Shown piece by piece: positions 48,660-56,337 of a stretch of 64,000 bases of DNA. The stretch is from positions 62,001 through 126,000 of the forward strand of contig CAWGQC010000001.1 of the NCBI GenBank assembly GCA_963824645.1, given 5' to 3'. The number at the start of each line of letters is the position of its first letter. Position 1 is the first letter of the stretch. A program made the position numbers and the translations under genes. The notes below the pieces were generated by a model that was not told the origin of the DNA, did not search any database, and worked only from the letters and a program-made list of their open reading frames with translations. The DNA comes from Bog-756 sp963824645 (GTDB lineage: Bacteria; Actinomycetota; Acidimicrobiia; Acidimicrobiales; RAAP-2).

Positions 48660-49966
48660 GATCCCAGGAACTCCGCGAACCGCGATCGCCCGACGGTGTC
48701 GAGCACCACCTGTACCCGGGTCGATCCTTCGCCCTGCAACTCCCCGACGATCTCTCCCTCACGATGAACGGCAGCCAGTACGTCGCCCCGGGCCCAGGGG
48801 ATGACCAGCTCGACCACCCGGTCGCCGACCCGCAGCCGATCGCCCATGACCTGGCGGAGGTGGTCCATGCCCTCACCAGTGCGGGCCGACACCATCACCG
48901 AGCCACTGTGAGCAGCCATCAGGCGCCGAGCCTCTTCGCCGGCCTCCTGGCCGGCGGAGGCCAGCACGTCCGCCTTGTTGACCACCAGCAGCTCCGGCAG
49001 CCCATCGGCGCCGATGTCGGCCAACACGGTATGCACAGCATCGATCTGGCCTTCGAAATCCGAGGCCGAACCGTCCACCACGTGGACCAGAAGATCGGCA
49101 TCCCCAACCACTTCGAGCGTCGACCGGAAGGCCTCGACCAGTTGGTGGGGAAGTTTCCGGACGAACCCCACGGTGTCGGTGACCAGCACCGTCTCACCGC
49201 CGGGAAGGTCCAGTTGTCGGGTACGCGGGTCGAGGGTGGAGAACAGTCGGTCCTCGACCAGAACGTCGGATCCGCACAGGCGGTTGAGGAGGGTCGACTT
49301 GCCGGCATTGGTGTAGCCGACCAGCGACACCGTGCGCTGTCGCGACCGGCTGCGGCCGCGGCGTTGGGTGTGGCGGGTGCGGTCGAGGCGGCGGAGATCC
49401 GCCTCGAGGCGCCCCATCCTCGACAGCAACCGCCGGCGGTCCACCTCGAGCTGGGTCTCGCCCGGGCCCCTGGTACCGATGCCACCGGCCTGTTGGCTGA
49501 GGGAATGGCCCCGGCCCCGCAGGCGGGGCAGGCGGTAGCGGAGCAGGGCCAGCTCGACCTGGGCCCTCCCCTCGGGGGTACGGGCGTTTTGGGCGAAGAT
49601 ATCGAGGATGACGGCGGTCCGGTCGATGGCCGTTCGACCCAGGATCTTCTCCAGGTTGCGCTGCTGGGCCGGGCTCAGCTCGTTGTCGAAGACCACGGTG
49701 TCGGCATCGGTGGCCAGACACATGGCCAGTAGCTCGTCGGCCTTGCCCCGGCCGATGTAGGTGGCGGGGTCGGGAGTGGTCCGGCGCTGGACCATCCGGG
49801 CCGCCACGTCGGCGCCAGCCGTATCCACCAGCAGGCTGAGCTCGTCCAGCCCGGCTTCGGTGTGGGCGACGGTGGCCGGCGGGACGGTCACCCCCACCAC
49901 CACGATGCGCTCCCTGACCGCCCGCGAGATGAGGGTGTCGGTGAAGGCCGAATCGTTGGGGGTCAC
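48656..49966 (-). CDS. hflX: Ribosome-associated GTPase HflX
   Basis: A 436-residue GTPase that splits stalled ribosomes under stress. The HflX N-terminal domain shows TPDPATYIGRGKADEL and VFDNELSPAQQRNLE, then RGPGETQLEVDRRR. The GTPase motifs are G1 VGYTNAGKSTLLNRL, G3 TDTVGFVRKLPHQLVEAF and G4 VVNKADVL. The GTG at 49966 overlaps the dapF stop (GTGA). The order miaB–miaA–dapF–hflX matches mycobacteria. Confidence 0.95.
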   Translation of the reverse strand: MTPNDSAFTDTLISRAVRERIVVVGVTVPPATVAHTEAGLDELSLLVDTAGADVAARMVQRRTTPDPATYIGRGKADELLAMCLATDADTVVFDNELSPAQQRNLEKILGRTAIDRTAVILDIFAQNARTPEGRAQVELALLRYRLPRLRGRGHSLSQQAGGIGTRGPGETQLEVDRRRLLSRMGRLEADLRRLDRTRHTQRRGRSRSRQRTVSLVGYTNAGKSTLLNRLCGSDVLVEDRLFSTLDPRTRQLDLPGGETVLVTDTVGFVRKLPHQLVEAFRSTLEVVGDADLLVHVVDGSASDFEGQIDAVHTVLADIGADGLPELLVVNKADVLASAGQEAGEEARRLMAAHSGSVMVSARTGEGMDHLRQVMGDRLRVGDRVVELVIPWARGDVLAAVHREGEIVGELQGEGSTRVQVVLDTVGRSRFAEFLGS

Positions 49967-50799
49967 CCGGCAGCCGATTCCATGATCTCGGCCATGTCCA
50001 CTTCCACGTCGGCCACCTTGTGCACGGGACCCCGCAGCGCCACCCCGGCCGCCGACAGTGTCACCTGCAGCGTCCCACCGGGGTTGTGGACCTCGACCAC
50101 ATCGCCGACCAGCCCCCAGCTGTGGGCGGCGGCGGCGGCGGCGGCGCTGCCCGTTCCACATGCCCGGGTCTCCCCCACCCCCCGTTCCCACACCCGGAGA
50201 GTGAGGTCGTCGGCACCGGGACCGACGGCCACGAATTCCACGTTGATCCCCCCCCGGTGGTCCTCCTGCAGCCGGCTCCCGAGCCCGGCCACGTCGACCC
50301 CGGCCGGATCGGGCCCGAGCAGGACGAGATGGGGGTTACCCATGTCGACCAGACGCACCTTGTCGGCACCGTCGTGGGGGAAGCGGTCGGGACCGATTCG
50401 GGCCTCACCCATGTCCACCGACGCCTCGGCCGAACCCCCGTTGGTCCGGTACTCCACGGTACGGATTCCGGCCACCGTCATCACCGAAAACTGGGGTGGC
50501 GACACCAGGCCGGCGTCGACGGCGGCCTGGGCCAGGCACCGTATACCGTTGCCACTCATTTCGGCCGCACCCCCGTCGGCGTTGGTCAGCTCCATGGCCA
50601 GATCGGCGTCGCCCCGCCCGTCGAGCACCCGGATGACTCCATCGGCTCCCACCCCGAACCGACGATCGCACAGGGCGCGGACCGCCCCGGCCGTGAGGGG
50701 TCTGACATCGGCGGTGTCGATGAGCACCAAGAAGTCGTTGCCGGCCCCGTGATGCTTGGTGAAGTGGAGGGTGGGCTCAGCGGGTGCGTTCAGGCTCAT
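49963..50799 (-). CDS. dapF: Diaminopimelate epimerase, first catalytic Cys replaced by Ser
   Basis: A 278-residue DapF-fold protein that should convert LL-DAP to meso-DAP. The N-terminal half has TKHHGAGNDFLVL and TNADGGAAEMSGNGIRCLAQ, where the usual MCGNG reads MSGNG, so the first catalytic cysteine is Ser82 (codon AGT); Cys88 is nearby but off-register. The second catalytic cysteine, Cys214 in ERGVGETRACGTG, is intact, as is MGNPHLVL. The genome position and the rest of the sequence are typical. The change may be a true variant or a one-base error (TGT to AGT). Its ATG overlaps the miaA stop. Confidence 0.92.
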   Translation of the reverse strand: MSLNAPAEPTLHFTKHHGAGNDFLVLIDTADVRPLTAGAVRALCDRRFGVGADGVIRVLDGRGDADLAMELTNADGGAAEMSGNGIRCLAQAAVDAGLVSPPQFSVMTVAGIRTVEYRTNGGSAEASVDMGEARIGPDRFPHDGADKVRLVDMGNPHLVLLGPDPAGVDVAGLGSRLQEDHRGGINVEFVAVGPGADDLTLRVWERGVGETRACGTGSAAAAAAAHSWGLVGDVVEVHNPGGTLQVTLSAAGVALRGPVHKVADVEVDMAEIMESAAG

Positions 50800-51827
50800 G
50801 GTGTCGGCTCACAGTCTCCCACCGTGACCCGGGGGCAGGGACCATTCCTGAACAGGGCCACGATCGGACCCACCAGGTCAGCCCCGGGGTCCACCCATAC
50901 GATACGCGGGTCGCGACGAAACCAGGCCAGCTGACGGCGGGCGAAGACGCGGGTCCGGCGGATGGCCTCGGCCACAGCTGCATCCAGGGTGAGATCCCCC
51001 TCCAGGTGGGCCAGCAGCTCCCGGTAGCCGAGGGCCTGGCCGGCCGAGCGCGACAGACCGGCGGGGCGGGCGGCCAGCCTGCGCACCTCCTCCAGCAAAC
51101 CGAGGTCCATCAGGCGATGGAACCGTCGGTCGATGCGGCGGTCGAGCTCGACCCGGTCACAGCGCAGACCGATCAAGGTGACCGGTGTGGCCGGATAGCG
51201 CTCGAGGCCGGGCCCGAAGGAGGAAAAGGGCCGCCCCGCGCCGAGGCACACCTCGAGGGCGCGCACCAGCCGACGTCGGTTGGTCGGCTCGACCCGGGCG
51301 GCGGCCACCGGATCCAGTTCGGCCAGCCGTCGGTGCAGTTCCGCCCGGCGGACCTCGAGAGCGCCGGCCCCGACGGCGGCGGCGGCGTCGAGGGATCGAT
51401 CCAGCCCCGCGGCCACTTCGGGAAAACGGCCGGGAAAGGTGAGGTCGTCGACCAGGGACCGCAGATGAAGGCCGGTCCCTCCGACCAGCAGGCCGCCCTG
51501 CCCCCGCGCCGCCAGGCCGTCGAGGGCGCGACGGCCCTCCGCCTGGAACTGCTGCACCGTAAATTCCTGGTCGGGGTCGACCACGTCGATCAGGTGGTAG
51601 CGCACGGCCCGGCGTTCGGCCTCGGTGGGTTTGGCGGTGCCGATATCCATGCCCCGGTAGACGGCCATCGAGTCGACCGACACCAGCTCCACCCCGGGGC
51701 CGGGGCCGGACGCCCCCGCCGTCAGGGCCACCCGGTGGGCCAGGCGGGATTTTCCCGAAGCGGTCGGCCCCACCAGGGCCACGACGGGAGGACGCCCGGC
51801 GCTCTCCGAGTCCGAGGCGGCCGTCAT
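50796..51827 (-). CDS. miaA: tRNA dimethylallyltransferase
   Basis: A 343-residue enzyme that adds a dimethylallyl group to A37 of tRNAs reading UNN codons. The P-loop is ALVGPTASGKSRLAHRV, then VSVDSMAVYRGMDIGTAKPT, VGGTGLHLRSLVDDL, PTNRRRLVRALEV and the C-terminal tRNA-binding RTRVFARRQLAWFRRDPRI. MiaB, encoded just upstream, completes the ms2i6A modification. The stop overlaps the dapF ATG (ATGA). Confidence 0.95.
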   Translation of the reverse strand: MTAASDSESAGRPPVVALVGPTASGKSRLAHRVALTAGASGPGPGVELVSVDSMAVYRGMDIGTAKPTEAERRAVRYHLIDVVDPDQEFTVQQFQAEGRRALDGLAARGQGGLLVGGTGLHLRSLVDDLTFPGRFPEVAAGLDRSLDAAAAVGAGALEVRRAELHRRLAELDPVAAARVEPTNRRRLVRALEVCLGAGRPFSSFGPGLERYPATPVTLIGLRCDRVELDRRIDRRFHRLMDLGLLEEVRRLAARPAGLSRSAGQALGYRELLAHLEGDLTLDAAVAEAIRRTRVFARRQLAWFRRDPRIVWVDPGADLVGPIVALFRNGPCPRVTVGDCEPTP

Positions 51828-51840
51828 CCGAGACCCGCCG

Positions 51841-53307
51841 TCAGCCCGCGGAGACCGGTATGAGCACCCGGTGGGACGGGCGGACCGTCACCCCCAACAG
51901 TTCGCCCGTCAGATGGTGGGGCGCGGCCCCGGTGACCCGGACCTCGGCGTAGGCACCCGGGGCCACGCCGCCGCCGCCGTCCGGCGGGTCGAAATGCACG
52001 AGCTTGTTCTGAGCCGTACGCCCGGTGATGACCGACGGATCCCGCTTGGAGGGACCCTCCACCATCACCTGTTCGACCCGTCCGATACGGGCCCGGTGTC
52101 GGACCAGGGCCGACCGCTCCACCACCACCCGGAGACGCTCGAATCGTTCCGCCACCACCGGGTGAGGCACGAATCGCTCGGGCACGGCCGCCGCCCTGGT
52201 ACCCGGACGGGGCGAGAAGATGAAGGTGTAACTGCTGTCGTAGGAGGCCTCGGCCGCCACCTCGAGGGTGCGCTCGAAATCATCGTCGGTCTCGCCCGGA
52301 AACCCGACGATGATGTCGGTGGTCACAGCCAGATCGTCGATGGCGGCCCGGGCCGCAGCCAGACGACCGAGATACCGGTCGGCCGTGTAACCCCGGCGCA
52401 TGGTCGACAGCACCGCATCGCTGCCCGACTGCAGGGGCAGATGCAGGTGATTGCAGACGGCCTCGGTCTCGGCCATGGCGGCAATCGTCTCCGGGCGGAG
52501 GTCCTTCGGGTGCGGACTGGTGAAACGCACCCGCCTGATTCCCCCGACCGCACCCACGGCCCGCAGGAGCTCGGCGAACAGGGGTCGGCGACGGGTGAGA
52601 TCCCGGCCGTAGGAGTTCACGTTCTGACCCAGCAGGGTGACCTCGGTCACCCCCCGCCGGGCCAAGGCCTCCACCTCGGCCACCAGGTTCTCGGGTCGAC
52701 GGGATACCTCGGGTCCCCGAACAGCCGGAACGATGCAGAAGGCACACGAATTGTCGCAGCCGGTCTGGATGGTGACCCAGGCGGCGTAGGGGACATCCCG
52801 CACGGCGGCCAGGGCGGAACCCTGGGGACCGGTGGATTGTCCTTCGGCGCCCACCATGGGCCCGTCCAGGATCTCCACCACCGGGCCGGAGCGGATCGCC
52901 TGCCGCAGCAGATCGGGGGCCCGGGTCAGATTGTGGGTGCCCACCACCACGTCGACGTGGGCCGCCCGCTCACGGACCCGTTCACCGTCCATCTGGGCCA
53001 GGCACCCGCTGACCAGGATCTGCATGTCGGGCCGGCTCTCCCGCATGGTCTTGAGGTTCCCGAGATGTCCGTAGAATTTGTTGTCGGCGTTCTCACGGAT
53101 GCAGCACGTGTTGAAGACGACCACGTCGGCGGTGTCGAGGTCGGAGGTGGCCACCAGACCATCGGCCACCAGTGCCCCGGCCAGCCGCTCCGAGTCGTGC
53201 TCGTTCATCTGACACCCGTAGGTCCGGATGTGGAACGTCCGAGGTCGATCGGTCGTTTCCCGGTCGGCCCCGGCTTCGGGCTCCGTTCCGGCGTCGGTGG
53301 TGGTCAC
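51841..53307 (-). CDS. miaB: tRNA-2-methylthio-N6-dimethylallyladenosine synthase
   Basis: A 488-residue radical-SAM methylthiotransferase. The auxiliary cluster cysteines are Cys32 (RTYGCQMN), Cys68 (NTCCIREN) and Cys102 (SGCLAQ), and the radical-SAM cluster is Cys184, Cys188 and Cys191 (GCDNSCAFCIVP). The central QSGSDAVLSTMRRGYT and the C-terminal TRAM domain follow. It adds sulphur to the i6A37 made by MiaA, encoded 13 bases downstream. A GTG starts the gene, giving an acidic N-terminus of about 20 residues. Confidence 0.95.
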   Translation of the reverse strand: MTTTDAGTEPEAGADRETTDRPRTFHIRTYGCQMNEHDSERLAGALVADGLVATSDLDTADVVVFNTCCIRENADNKFYGHLGNLKTMRESRPDMQILVSGCLAQMDGERVRERAAHVDVVVGTHNLTRAPDLLRQAIRSGPVVEILDGPMVGAEGQSTGPQGSALAAVRDVPYAAWVTIQTGCDNSCAFCIVPAVRGPEVSRRPENLVAEVEALARRGVTEVTLLGQNVNSYGRDLTRRRPLFAELLRAVGAVGGIRRVRFTSPHPKDLRPETIAAMAETEAVCNHLHLPLQSGSDAVLSTMRRGYTADRYLGRLAAARAAIDDLAVTTDIIVGFPGETDDDFERTLEVAAEASYDSSYTFIFSPRPGTRAAAVPERFVPHPVVAERFERLRVVVERSALVRHRARIGRVEQVMVEGPSKRDPSVITGRTAQNKLVHFDPPDGGGGVAPGAYAEVRVTGAAPHHLTGELLGVTVRPSHRVLIPVSAG

Positions 53308-53346
53308 CGCCCCAGGATACGGGGCCGGTGACCGGGGACCCCACCG

Positions 53347-53697
53347 CTAGGGGTGGGAGGCCTCCACCACGGTGTGAATCCCCCCTCGGACCAGCCAGTC
53401 GGTGGTCACCGTCATCCGCCGTGGGGCCACCGCCGCCACCAGATCGTCGAGGATCCGATTGGTCACGTCCTCGTGGAATCCACCCTCGTTCCGGAAGCTC
53501 CAGAGGTAGAGCTTGAGCGACTTGAGCTCCACGATCGAGTGCCCCGGCACATAGGTGAGGGTGACGGTGGCGAAGTCCGGCTGGCCGGTGAGGGGGCACA
53601 GACAGGTGAACTCGGGACTCTCACAGCGGACTTGGTAGTCACGGCCGGGGCGGGGGTTGGCCACCACCTGAAGGTCTTTCGAGGGTTGGGTGGCCAC
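53347..53697 (-). CDS. queF: NADPH-dependent preQ0 reductase, short QueF type
   Basis: A 116-residue unimodular (YkvM-type) QueF that reduces 7-cyano-7-deazaguanine to preQ1 for queuosine. The nucleophile Cys34 is in TCLCPLTGQPDFATV, with Asp41 seven residues on and Glu76 in GGFHEDVTN, the spacing seen in the Bacillus enzyme. VELKSLKLYLWSFRNEG is the family hallmark. The GTG at 53697 gives the usual length. No queC, queD, queE or tgt is present here, so preQ0 must be made or imported via genes elsewhere. Confidence 0.92.
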   Translation of the reverse strand: MATQPSKDLQVVANPRPGRDYQVRCESPEFTCLCPLTGQPDFATVTLTYVPGHSIVELKSLKLYLWSFRNEGGFHEDVTNRILDDLVAAVAPRRMTVTTDWLVRGGIHTVVEASHP

Positions 53698-53711
53698 GGT
53701 GACTCTTCGGC

Positions 53712-54638
53712 TCAGTCGCCGGCGTTGAAGTCGTAGACCCCGGCCCCACCGTCGCCGTCCACCACCAGCCCGTGCATGTCGGGATGGAGGATGAGGACCT
53801 GACCCTCGAGGCCGGCGGCCTTGAGGGCGGCGGCGGCGGCGCTCTGCACGACGGTCGCTTCTGATCCTTGGCAGATGCCCAGCAGGGAGGGCCCGGCGCC
53901 CGACCAGCACACAGCCAGGGCGCCGCCGTCGGCCATGGTGGCCAGGAGTTGGGGGGCGGCCGGAAAGAAGGGACTCCGGTAGTCCTGATGGAGCCGGTCC
54001 TCGGTGGCTTCGGCGATGAGGACCCGGCTGTCGGCCAGTCCGGCGATCAGAAGGGCCATCCGCGACAGGTTGAAGGCCGCACTCTCGCGGCTCACCTCGT
54101 TGGGCAGGGCCTGGCGGGAACGCGACGTGGCCAGGTGCAGCTCCGGGACGATGACCACGAAGGCCAACGACACGTCCAGCGCCAACCGGACGGCACGCAC
54201 GCCGCCCTTCACCCGAGCCGCGGCCACCAGGCCCCCGACCATCGAAGCGGCGGCGTTGTCGGCATGGCCGTCCATGCGGGCGGCCACGGCCAACGGATCG
54301 TCGGCTCCGGCGGCGGCGGCGGCCGCCACGGCCAGGGCCGCCGATGACCCCAGTCCGCGGGCCATCGGTATCTGCGAACGCACGGTGATGGCCAGCTGAT
54401 CGGTACCGGCCACGTCGATGGCCACCCGGGCGGCCAGGTGGGAGGGGTCGCCCGCCATCTCGGCCCCTTCACCCTCGGACCGGACCACCAGACGTGGGGC
54501 CGGTTCCACTTCGACCTCGACATATCTGTCGAGAGCGATGGCCAAGGTATCGAAACCGGGTCCCAGGTTGGCCGCCGAGGCCGGCGCTCGTGCACGCACA
54601 CCGACACGGTACTCGGCGGGCGTCGGGGTCGACGGCAT
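53712..54638 (-). CDS. thrB: Homoserine kinase
   Basis: A 308-residue GHMP kinase that phosphorylates homoserine in threonine synthesis. The N-terminal motif is RAPASAANLGPGFDTLAIAL, the ATP loop IPMARGLGSSAALAVAA, and the C-terminal GHMP motif is near LAVCWSGAGPSLLGI. Homoserine kinase rather than mevalonate or IPK kinase is suggested by ANLGPGFDTLG-type sequence. The ATG at 54638 fits family length; the frame continues upstream over the carboxypeptidase gene. It lies 14 bases before queF. thrA, thrC and hom are not in the window. Confidence 0.9.
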   Translation of the reverse strand: MPSTPTPAEYRVGVRARAPASAANLGPGFDTLAIALDRYVEVEVEPAPRLVVRSEGEGAEMAGDPSHLAARVAIDVAGTDQLAITVRSQIPMARGLGSSAALAVAAAAAAGADDPLAVAARMDGHADNAAASMVGGLVAAARVKGGVRAVRLALDVSLAFVVIVPELHLATSRSRQALPNEVSRESAAFNLSRMALLIAGLADSRVLIAEATEDRLHQDYRSPFFPAAPQLLATMADGGALAVCWSGAGPSLLGICQGSEATVVQSAAAAALKAAGLEGQVLILHPDMHGLVVDGDGGAGVYDFNAGD

Positions 54639-54685
54639 CGGGTGCGGTGCACACCGGCCCGGCGGGGCCGTCACCGGCCAACCGG

Positions 54686-56299
54686 TCAGTTGTGGAGCAG
54701 GCGCCACCACCAGGTCGGTTCGGACAGGGTGGCGGTGAGCGTCAGCGGCACGGACTGGACCTGGGTCCCCAGGACGTACTGGATATGTCCGGCCCCGGTG
54801 TCCCGACGGGCGCCCGCCGATACGGGCCGGACCTTGACGGCCGACATCACCTGCTGACCCGGCCATCCCATGAGCCACGCACCCTGAGTGGTGTCCACCC
54901 CCACCGGATGGGGCCGCCCGTTCCAGGTGACCACGGCTGTCATCACCCGTTGGCCCGCCTTAGCCACCGGAGTGGGGACGATGGCGGCGGTGGCCGCGTC
55001 GAGAAGCCCTTCCACCACCGGCCCGGCATAGAGCAGCGGGTACATGTAGGCCAGCGGGTTGATCGGCGCGGTGGTCGTCGGGGAAGAGGAAGTGGAGGAC
55101 GGTGACGTCGTGGTGGTGGTGGACGAGGGCGAGGTGGTGGTGGTGGTGGTCGTCGTGGAGGAGGTGGTCGAGGTGGACGACGGGCGGGCGGTGGACTGTT
55201 TGGCCGGCGGAGGCGGCGGCGGCGGAACCGTCTGCCCCAGGGCCGAGGCCAGTACCAGCACGCTCCGGCCCCGGATGATCCGGTAGGCGGCCAACACCAT
55301 GCACCCACCGGCCTGGGAGGTGTAGCCCGACTTCACGCCGACCACACCATCCGACCCGATCTCCGTGACGATGTTGTGCACGGTCCCCACCAGTGGAAGG
55401 TTGACCGTGGGCATCCCGACCACGAGGGCGAAGGCGGGGATCTCCATGCCGGCGGCGGCGACGCGTAAACAGTCGGCTGCCGTCGACACCGACTGCGGGT
55501 CGAATCCGCTGGCGTCCACGTAGTGGGTGTGGACAGCGCCCAACGAAGCGGCCAGGGCGTTCATCTTGACCACGAAGGCGGGCACACTCCCCGCGTCCCA
55601 GACGGCCAGGCTGTAGGCCACATCGTTGGCCGACTGGTTGAGCAGGGCCTCCAGCATCTGCAGCTCGGTGAGCTTCTCTCCCGTCTGGATGGGAACGTTC
55701 GACTCGTCATTGTCCAGATCGACGCCGTACTGGAGTGCGTCTCCGGGAGTGACGGTGATGACCGGGCCGCTGGCCCCGACGGCCAGCGGATGGTCTCGCA
55801 AGATGACCACGGCCGTGGTCATCTTGGTCAGCGAAGCGATGGGGACCGACATCTCCGGTCCCGACTGGTGGGCGTAACCGAGGGCGGGCACGGCTACCGC
55901 ACCCTGACCGACCACCGGCCACGGAAGGGCCGGTGGCGTACCCGGTATGGTCACCGACAACGGCACAGTGGCTACCAGTGCCGGCGTGGCCAGCGGTCGG
56001 TTGATGCGCACCACGGCCACCACGGCCACGGCCACCAGCACCAGGGCCAGGGCCAACACCACCCACCGCCACCACGACCTCTTCTCCCGGCGACGGTGCT
56101 TTCGTCGCCCCGGGGCGGCCTCGGCGGCAACCTCAGGAGGAGGGCCGGGGACTGCTCCTTCCGGGGACGAGACGGGGGGCACGGCGGGGAGAGGTGCCCA
56201 GCCATCACCAACGGCGGTGATGTCGTGGGTCGTCGATGGGGGCAACGGCACACAACCAGGAACCGTCGCCACCTCGGGCGCCTCCCGCGCATCCGTCAA
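54686..56299 (-). CDS. D-alanyl-D-alanine carboxypeptidase-like protein (peptidase S11) with Ser/Thr linker
   Basis: A 537-residue membrane-anchored S11 penicillin-binding protein. A proline-rich cytoplasmic N-terminus and a basic patch precede a membrane segment at about residues 76–98. Catalytic motifs are Ser156-x-x-Lys159 (IASLTKM), SAN at 223–225 and KSG at 323–325. Residues about 370–410 are a Ser/Thr/Pro linker encoded by a GGTGGT-rich stretch at about 55090–55200 (plus strand), followed by a C-terminal domain of about 120 residues. It would trim pentapeptides or act in wall sensing. The start is a TTG, a weak choice. Confidence 0.85.
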   Translation of the reverse strand: MTDAREAPEVATVPGCVPLPPSTTHDITAVGDGWAPLPAVPPVSSPEGAVPGPPPEVAAEAAPGRRKHRRREKRSWWRWVVLALALVLVAVAVVAVVRINRPLATPALVATVPLSVTIPGTPPALPWPVVGQGAVAVPALGYAHQSGPEMSVPIASLTKMTTAVVILRDHPLAVGASGPVITVTPGDALQYGVDLDNDESNVPIQTGEKLTELQMLEALLNQSANDVAYSLAVWDAGSVPAFVVKMNALAASLGAVHTHYVDASGFDPQSVSTAADCLRVAAAGMEIPAFALVVGMPTVNLPLVGTVHNIVTEIGSDGVVGVKSGYTSQAGGCMVLAAYRIIRGRSVLVLASALGQTVPPPPPPPAKQSTARPSSTSTTSSTTTTTTTTSPSSTTTTTSPSSTSSSPTTTAPINPLAYMYPLLYAGPVVEGLLDAATAAIVPTPVAKAGQRVMTAVVTWNGRPHPVGVDTTQGAWLMGWPGQQVMSAVKVRPVSAGARRDTGAGHIQYVLGTQVQSVPLTLTATLSEPTWWWRLLHN

Positions 56300-56337
56300 T
56301 GCCGCTTCGGAGCCGGGGTTATCGGGGAGCCCCTGGT

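Noticed and set aside
55092..55200. GGTGGT-rich low-complexity tract as a possible repeat element or CRISPR-like array
   Set aside because: It encodes the Ser/Thr linker of the S11 carboxypeptidase in frame; there are no spacers or regular direct repeats.
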